Shown here one piece after another: positions 58,940-64,000 of a stretch of DNA of 64,000 bases. Position 1 is the first letter of the stretch; every line of letters starts with the position of its first letter. The DNA is from Blakeslea trispora (taxonomy: Eukaryota; Mucoromycota; Mucoromycetes; Mucorales; Choanephoraceae). Location: positions 281,001 through 345,000 of the forward strand of contig JAIWNE010000024.1 in NCBI GenBank assembly GCA_025331445.1, given 5' to 3'. Below the pieces are notes generated by a model. That model saw only the letters and a program-made list of their open reading frames with translations. It did no database searches and was not told where the DNA came from. Position numbers and translations under genes: made by a program.

Positions 58940-59111
58940 TTGGTTTTTGAGAATACGCTATCTGAAATCTCGGTATGCGCTCATTGACATTTTGAAAACC
59001 GCTGATTGGATATTTTTTTTTACGCTTATTGATTTTTTATTTTACGTCAATTGGATTTTTGGAAACCGCCAAATGATTTTTGAAATCCGCCATTTGGGAC
59101 CGTAAGCACTG
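58933..59111. repeat. Right terminal inverted repeat (179 bp)
   Basis: Reverse complement of 57310-57487. The first ATG of the transposase ORF (58937-58939) lies inside it. Confidence 0.92.
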
Positions 59112-59170
59112 TATCATTTTTCTCCTTATAATTGTCGTTTGTATACAATCGCACGCGTTTAAGACAACGA

Positions 59171-60607
59171 ATGACCCAAACTGATAACAACGACTTACCG
59201 TTATTAAACTACGAATCCACTTCACCATCTGAAAGTGATGTCAACTTTTCTGACGATCATTCGACCGACATGGACAGTGATAACGACTCATACCACGATG
59301 AGAGCGACATGTCTGTTAGAGATCTCGAGATCACAAACAATATGGAGACAGCTTTTGTTGGCGAATCAACTATAACAGAAGATGTATCTGTCATACAGAA
59401 TAATGACATGTTTGAAGTAGTTGAACAAGAACTAGACACCGAATTGGAAGATCTTTTTGACGACGAAGAGATTTCAAGTGTAGATCAAAGCGACTCCGTG
59501 AACTATTGGAGCACTAGAGCCGTCATCCCAGTGATGAATTCCAGGGAATTTTTTAATACGTTTGGAACTGTTGAACGTTGTCAAAAGTAAGTTCAAGTAG
59601 ATTTACTTTTTTCATTCTCTCACCAATTACAGCTTTTTTATCAACAATGGAATTTTTTTAAATGATCAACAACCTCCCGCTTGTGGTGAAAACGGAACCG
59701 GTAGCGCTATGTATCTTTCTACTTCATCAGGCCGTACAAGATGGCGTTGCAATGGTATTCGCTCTAGAGAAACTGGTCGTAGATGTTGCAATGGTACTAG
59801 TCGTACTGTCAGATCAGGATCTTTCTTTGAGAACCGTGACACGCCTTTAGATCTTTTGATGTGTTTCCTATGGTGTTGGTCAAACAAGTTAAACCGTACG
59901 CAAATTTGTAACGTGACTGGCTTAAGTTTTCCTACGGTACGTACCCTTTATTTCGACTGGCTTCAAATGATTCAAGAGGATCTTTCATCGTCTGACTGTC
60001 GGATTGGTGGTGTCGATTTTCAAGGTAATCCAATTATTGTGGAGATTGACGAATCCAAGTTTGGAAAACGAAAGTACAATCGAGGCCATCGAGTTGACGG
60101 CGTATGGGTCGTAGGCGGTGTCGAAAGAACACCTGAGCGACGTTGATTTCTTGTTGTTGTACCTGATCGGACCGCTCGTACTTTGATAAGTATAATTGAG
60201 GAGTTTGTCTTGCCTGGATCCGTTGTACATACTGATTGTTGGGCTGGTTACAACTCAATTGAAAATATGGGTAGGCAGTTAGTTCATCAAACTGTAAATC
60301 ACAGCATCGAGTATGTTACTATCGACGGTGTCCATACCAACACTATTGAAGGTAATTATGTTGTCATTAAAGTACTGCAGTATTTCGTAATTTAACATAC
60401 TTGATAGGAACTTGGAATGGCATCAAATTAAATGTTGTATCCCGCCTTAGAAATAAGAAGATGATGCCTTGGGCTCTTGTTGAGTTTATTTGGCGTCGTA
60501 AGCATTTTGGAGATATCACTGGCGGTATAATTCGAGTCTTGAAGGAGGTGTCATTCAGCCGTGATAGTAACAATCCTGCTTTTCTCACTCAAATTGCACA
60601 TCAATAA
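59171..60607 (+). pseudogene. Merlin-type (IS1595/ISXO2-like) transposase with one in-frame TGA
   Basis: Exons 59171-59586, 59633-60351 and 60408-60607 keep frame over 445 codons, interrupted only by TGA at 60144-60146. The N-terminus is acidic and Ser-rich. A Cys-containing segment (WRCNGIRSRETGRRCCNG) precedes a helix-turn-helix (LNRTQICNVTGLSFPTVRT). The catalytic region is IVEIDESKFGKRKYNRGH (first Asp), VVHTDCWAGYNS (second Asp) and VHTNTIEGTWNGIK (Glu), diagnostic of ISXO2/IS1595 and the eukaryotic Merlin superfamily. The TGA sits where RRxFLVVVPDR would be expected, so a one-base change is likely. The ATG is only 59 bp downstream of the right end of the IS630-like element, so its own promoter has been displaced. 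No Merlin terminal repeats were identified. Confidence 0.8.
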
Positions 60608-60889
60608 AAAAAAAATTATCAGTTTAATAAAGTCTTTTTTTTTTTCCTTTTACCATACTAACTAAAGTGCCGACTCTATTAAATATCTTGAAACATTATC
60701 TGACTTGATTGAAGCCAGAAAGGAGTGACCTTTGAATTAAACAAGAAATAAGTATAACAAACAAGGCGTTAACTATAATTTTGAATCTACTGACCCAATT
60801 CGTAGCTAAATAAATAATTTCATTTGTGTTTGGGATCAACGGTGCGTTTAATCAATCAAGAAACCATCCTGGTTGTAATTTTAATCTAT
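60608..60889. other. Non-genic AT-rich region
   Basis: 3' flank of the Merlin-like gene; nothing else supportable. Confidence 0.4.
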
Positions 60890-61185
60890 TGTTCTGTGGT
60901 GCAATGATTTTGTTGAAAAACAATTTATATGACTGGCTACTACAATGGCATAACACAGCAATTGTGTTATGCTATAACATTTGTCTCTATTCATATAAAA
61001 CCTCAGTAACATATTTCCTCACATCTCCCACATTTTTCTCTTTCTTTCCATCTCTAACATTTCAACTATTATTTTATTTTACTATTATTCAACATATCAT
61101 TACCAACATTTTGGTTAGTACAACTAAACAATTATCTTTATATTTCATATCTTAACCTATATTTTTAATCCAGTTGGTATATAAA
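60890..61185 (+). mobile_element. LTR retrotransposon remnant: LTR (60890-61108) plus leader, second copy
   Basis: Partner of 15063-15360. TGTTCTGTGGTGCA start, perfect 10-bp palindrome arms GCATAACACA/TGTGTTATGC near 60950-60975, TATAAAA-type box (CATATAAAAC near 60991), end TACCAACA, then TTTTGGTTAGTAC and a similar AT-rich leader to about 61185. No coding sequence follows. Confidence 0.5.
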
Positions 61186-61440
61186 ATTTAATTAAAACTA
61201 AGAAACATAAATTAAATCTGCAGAAACTCAATGAACATATAAGTAGTAGCAGACAAAAGACATCGATGTGATTATTCGTCTACATCGAATAATCTGATAT
61301 AAAAAACTTGCTATTTTGGCTGATTTTCATTCAATGCAGTACATGCTCAAAGATAGCAGCGAAATCAAAATGATACTTATGTATATCTATGTATCAGCAC
61401 CTCTGCTCACTCTGCTCACTCTGCTTATTCATCAACATCC

Positions 61441-61566
61441 TCTTTCTCTTTCTCTTTCTTTTCTTTCTCTTTCTCTTTCTCTTTCTCTTTCTCTTTCTCT
61501 TTCTCTTTCTCTTTCTCTTTCTCTTTCTCTTTCTCTTTCTCTTTCTCTTTCTCTTTCTCTTTCTCT
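61441..61566. repeat. (TTTCTC)n microsatellite
   Basis: About 20 near-perfect copies of a 6-base unit in one run. Confidence 0.95.
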
Positions 61567-62212
61567 CGATCTATCATGCAATCCAACACAATACGATGCA
61601 ACTCGATGCAATTCGATAAGGTAAGATGGAATAAGATGAGGTAGATTGGGATGAGATGCTGCATCACTCTTTGACTGGCTGGTTGATTGTCTCTACCCTT
61701 CTTTCCTCTTTCTTTCTTTCTTCTTTCTCGAAATCCCCTCTTTTTTTTTTCCTGAGCAATCTCGGATCAACCTTCCATTCTGCAATCCAATATTCTGCCG
61801 TTGTATGCATACTAACTGAGCATACTGACCGATTCGTTGAATATCTATGCGTTTGTTCGCTCGCTGTAGCTTACCGTTCCAAAAAAAAAAAAAAAAAAAA
61901 AGGTCGTTTATCCTCCTTTTCTTTTGCTCTGAATAGATTGCAACCGACATCTTGGTGACTTAGCAACAACAACAACAACAACAACTAGGAAAGAAAATAG
62001 ACTTGCGTGCTTTTATTTCGAGCTTTGGTCTAAACAATCTAAAGAGAAAAATAATCACCATGAGCATAAGCATACGGAGGAAAAATCCAAGACAATGAAA
62101 TAAAATAAGAGAATAAAATGAAATGAAGCAAAAATATCGTTTCATTTCTATTCAATCAGTCTGCGTCTCTCAATACAACTTACCTGATTCTTCTTCTATT
62201 TTTTCTTTTCAA

Positions 62213-62258
62213 TCTCGCTCTTTCGCTCTTTCGCTCTCTCGCTCTCTCGCTCTCTCGT
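62213..62258. repeat. (TCGCTCTC)n short repeat
   Basis: Repeated CGCTCTTT/CGCTCTCT units, five to six copies. Confidence 0.85.
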
Positions 62259-62590
62259 ACTAATCAGTTGCTCTACGCGTCCTTATTTCGTGACTAACAC
62301 AGTAATCACTAACTACGGTAAACTCCAAACAAATCTCTCGAGACAAATCAACAGAAAAAATAAAACAAAATAAAATAAAAATGGAAAAATAAAAACCAAA
62401 GAATCCGAAATGGAATTCCTCAAATCTGTACGCAGATGGGTTACACTAAACTAAGTTTTCTTAAGGATGTCCTCGATTTTGGGATATTCTCTGTTTGAGA
62501 GTGAGATTCTTAAGATTTCTCTCGCTACCCTTAGATAGAGCAATGACTGAACCGAGGCTCTTTTTCGTTCTCTATTTCATCCGTTTGCTT

Positions 62591-62670
62591 CCATTTTCTT
62601 TCATTTTCTTTCATTTTCTTTCATTTTCTTTCATTTTCTTTCATTTTCTTTCATTTTCTTTCATTTTCTT
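62591..62670. repeat. (TCATTTTCTT)n minisatellite
   Basis: Ten-base unit repeated about eight times, almost perfectly. Confidence 0.95.
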
Positions 62671-62694
62671 TGTTATCCTTTTTTCATCTTCTTT

Positions 62695-62822
62695 TCATCC
62701 TTTTTCTTCATCCTTTTTCTTCATCCTTTTTCTTCATCCTTTTTCTTCATCCTTTTTCTTCATCCTTTTTCTTCATCCTTTTTCTTCATCCTTTTTCTTC
62801 ATCCTTTTTCTTCATCCTTTAT
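62695..62822. repeat. (CATCCTTTTTCTT)n minisatellite
   Basis: Thirteen-base unit repeated about nine to ten times, directly after the 10-base array. Confidence 0.95.
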
Positions 62823-63934
62823 TCTCGTCCTTTTCATTTTCATTTTCATTTTCATTGTTAATAAAAAAAAATGTGTTTTGTGTGTATCCAAATGCAGCTG
62901 CATTTGATGTGCCAGTCGCCAGCTCGTCAGCTCATACAACCAAAGAATCCATAAGGCAGGAAACTAGCCATGAGGCATCAGTGTGCTTAGCATCACCGAT
63001 GAGAAGGTTCGTAATGCCTTGTGCAGATCATCACTTCCCATATTAACTTGTACTTTAGACCTTATATGAAGCTTAACCACTATCAAACAGGCAGCTAGCT
63101 GGTGAATCAGAAAAAAAAAAAGAAAGAAAGTCATACACCTGTAGTCTCACACACACACGCACACAAACGCTTACACAGAGACGTACAACTACACAACTTT
63201 TTTTTTCTTTGCCTTCTTCGAGTTTAACGTGTACACACGCACACGCATATATTTAGCTTGGAGTCCAAGTAAACACATACGCGATAATGCACACACGGCT
63301 GCTGGCTGCCTTGTCTAGAAAACAAGTCCGTCGACCATCATCCTAAACGCAGCTGGTCAAGCCAACTCCAGAGAACTAGAGCAAGCCGAAACCACCAACA
63401 ACAGTTTTATATACAAACATATATATATATATATATATGACCCTCAGTACGAAACCTCAGTACGAAACCAAGACACCGATTAGTTTGACCAAACCGATGT
63501 AAACACCCGCAATGCCTTGGACAGATCATCACTTTCGATTTTGAAAAATACTTACGTGGTGCGTAGACTGCTGATCGCTATGTCTCACTTGTCATTTAGA
63601 AATAGTAAAAGTTGAAAAAAAAATTGAAAAAAAAAATTAAAAAAAAAAAAATTAAAAAAAAAAGAAGAAGAGAAGAAGAAAAAGAGGAAAGACAACTGGT
63701 TCGAAAGACAGGTGTCTGTTAGAAGTTCATGACGCTTCTAACTAGTTGAAAGTCCATGACTCTTCCAACTTGTTTGCCCCTAGACCGATCCCCCAGATCC
63801 ATCTTCTTCTTCTGCTTCTGCTTCTTCTTTTTTTTTTTTTTGCCCCAGATCTGTTCTCTCATATAAACATATGTCGATGAATATACAAGACGGTATAATA
63901 CAATATATGTATGTATATAGTAGTATACCTTTAG

Positions 63935-64000
63935 TTAGAAGTTCGCCACTCCTCTAACTTGTCAGAAGTTCGCCACTCCTCTAACTTGTCAGAAGTTCGC
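63935..64000. repeat. Tandem repeat (about 27 bp) running off the window end
   Basis: GAAGTTCGCCACTCCTCTAA plus CTTGTCA repeats twice and a third copy starts at the edge. Related degenerate units (GAAGTTCATGACGCTTCTAA) lie near 63722-63770. Confidence 0.85.

Larger units (their letters stand above)
57310..59111 (-). mobile_element. Apparently intact IS630/Tc1-like DNA transposon with 178-bp inverted repeats
   Basis: 1802-bp element flanked by TA (57308-57309 and 59112-59113). Terminal inverted repeats 57310-57487 and 58933-59111 are identical except for A/G at position 3 and one base in an A-run. One uninterrupted transposase ORF fills the interior. Near-identical repeats and an open ORF imply recent insertion. 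Confidence 0.93.
61186..64000. other. Low-complexity, simple-repeat-rich region without recognised genes
   Basis: Dominated by microsatellites and pyrimidine tracts (listed separately). Long ORFs here (for example 61316-61624 and 62495-63046) are repeats read as protein. CT-rich sequence, CAA repeats and TATA-like stretches might be the 5' region of a gene beyond the window. Confidence 0.5.

Noticed and set aside
61316..61667. ORFs of Leu/Ser/Phe or Glu/Lys repeats on both strands
   Set aside because: Produced by the (TTTCTC)n microsatellite.
62495..63046. 183-codon ORF rich in Phe/Ser/Leu
   Set aside because: Most of it is the 10- and 13-base repeats read as protein; no domain and no conserved start.
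1..64000. CRISPR arrays, operons, riboswitches, bacterial promoters
   Set aside because: The window is eukaryotic with spliced genes; the only regular arrays are simple or satellite repeats without spacers.

Overview
The window is eukaryotic and almost certainly fungal. Genes are split by short GT-AG introns of about 50-65 nt, intergenic DNA is AT-rich and full of homopolymers, and the housekeeping genes are of fungal type: kinesin-3, a fumarate reductase fused to cytochrome b5, an APC/C TPR subunit, NPR2 and a GPI-type chitin deacetylase. Together with abundant gypsy, DIRS, LINE, MULE, Tc1/mariner-like and Merlin-like elements, this points to Mucoromycota (Mucorales-like). That placement is an inference from gene content; no rRNA or other marker is present.

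Layout. 1-8.5 kb: the 3' part of a kinesin-3 gene and a complete soluble fumarate reductase-cytochrome b5 gene. 8.5-15.5 kb: repeat-rich DNA with a 76-bp tandem array, a 5'-truncated LINE, a broken MULE transposase and an LTR remnant. 15.4-22.8 kb: a gypsy element with very short LTRs, split inside its integrase by a 2.74-kb TA-inserting DNA transposon. 19.5-33.2 kb: a near-perfect giant inverted repeat (arms about 6.4 kb, spacer 959 bp). Each arm holds most of the gypsy gag-pol, a complete 9-exon gene for a PD-(D/E)XK-like protein with a Gln/Pro tract, and the start of a DIRS-like gag; the spacer holds more of that DIRS element. 33.2-38.5 kb: a MITE, gene remnants, a truncated third copy of the PD-(D/E)XK-like gene, and a broken transposase gene with a DEDDy 3'-5' exonuclease domain inside it.

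38.8-48.2 kb is a conserved gene island: a CDP-alcohol phosphotransferase (+), CDC16/APC6 (-), NPR2 (+) and a chitin deacetylase (+), all with intact exon structures. 48.2-64 kb is again mobile or low-complexity DNA: decayed ORFs, a zinc-finger/OTU-protease gene of transposon type, a DIRS RT/RNase H fragment, a decayed mariner-like transposase, an apparently intact IS630/Tc1-like transposon with 178-bp terminal inverted repeats, a Merlin (IS1595-type) transposase with one in-frame TGA, a second LTR remnant and long simple repeats.

The housekeeping genes serve unrelated processes and show no clustering logic. The features that deserve attention are the palindrome with its duplicated nuclease-like gene, the transposase-exonuclease composite, the zinc-finger/OTU gene, and the nested or intact DNA transposons. 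Exon joins were worked out by hand from splice signals and reading frame.
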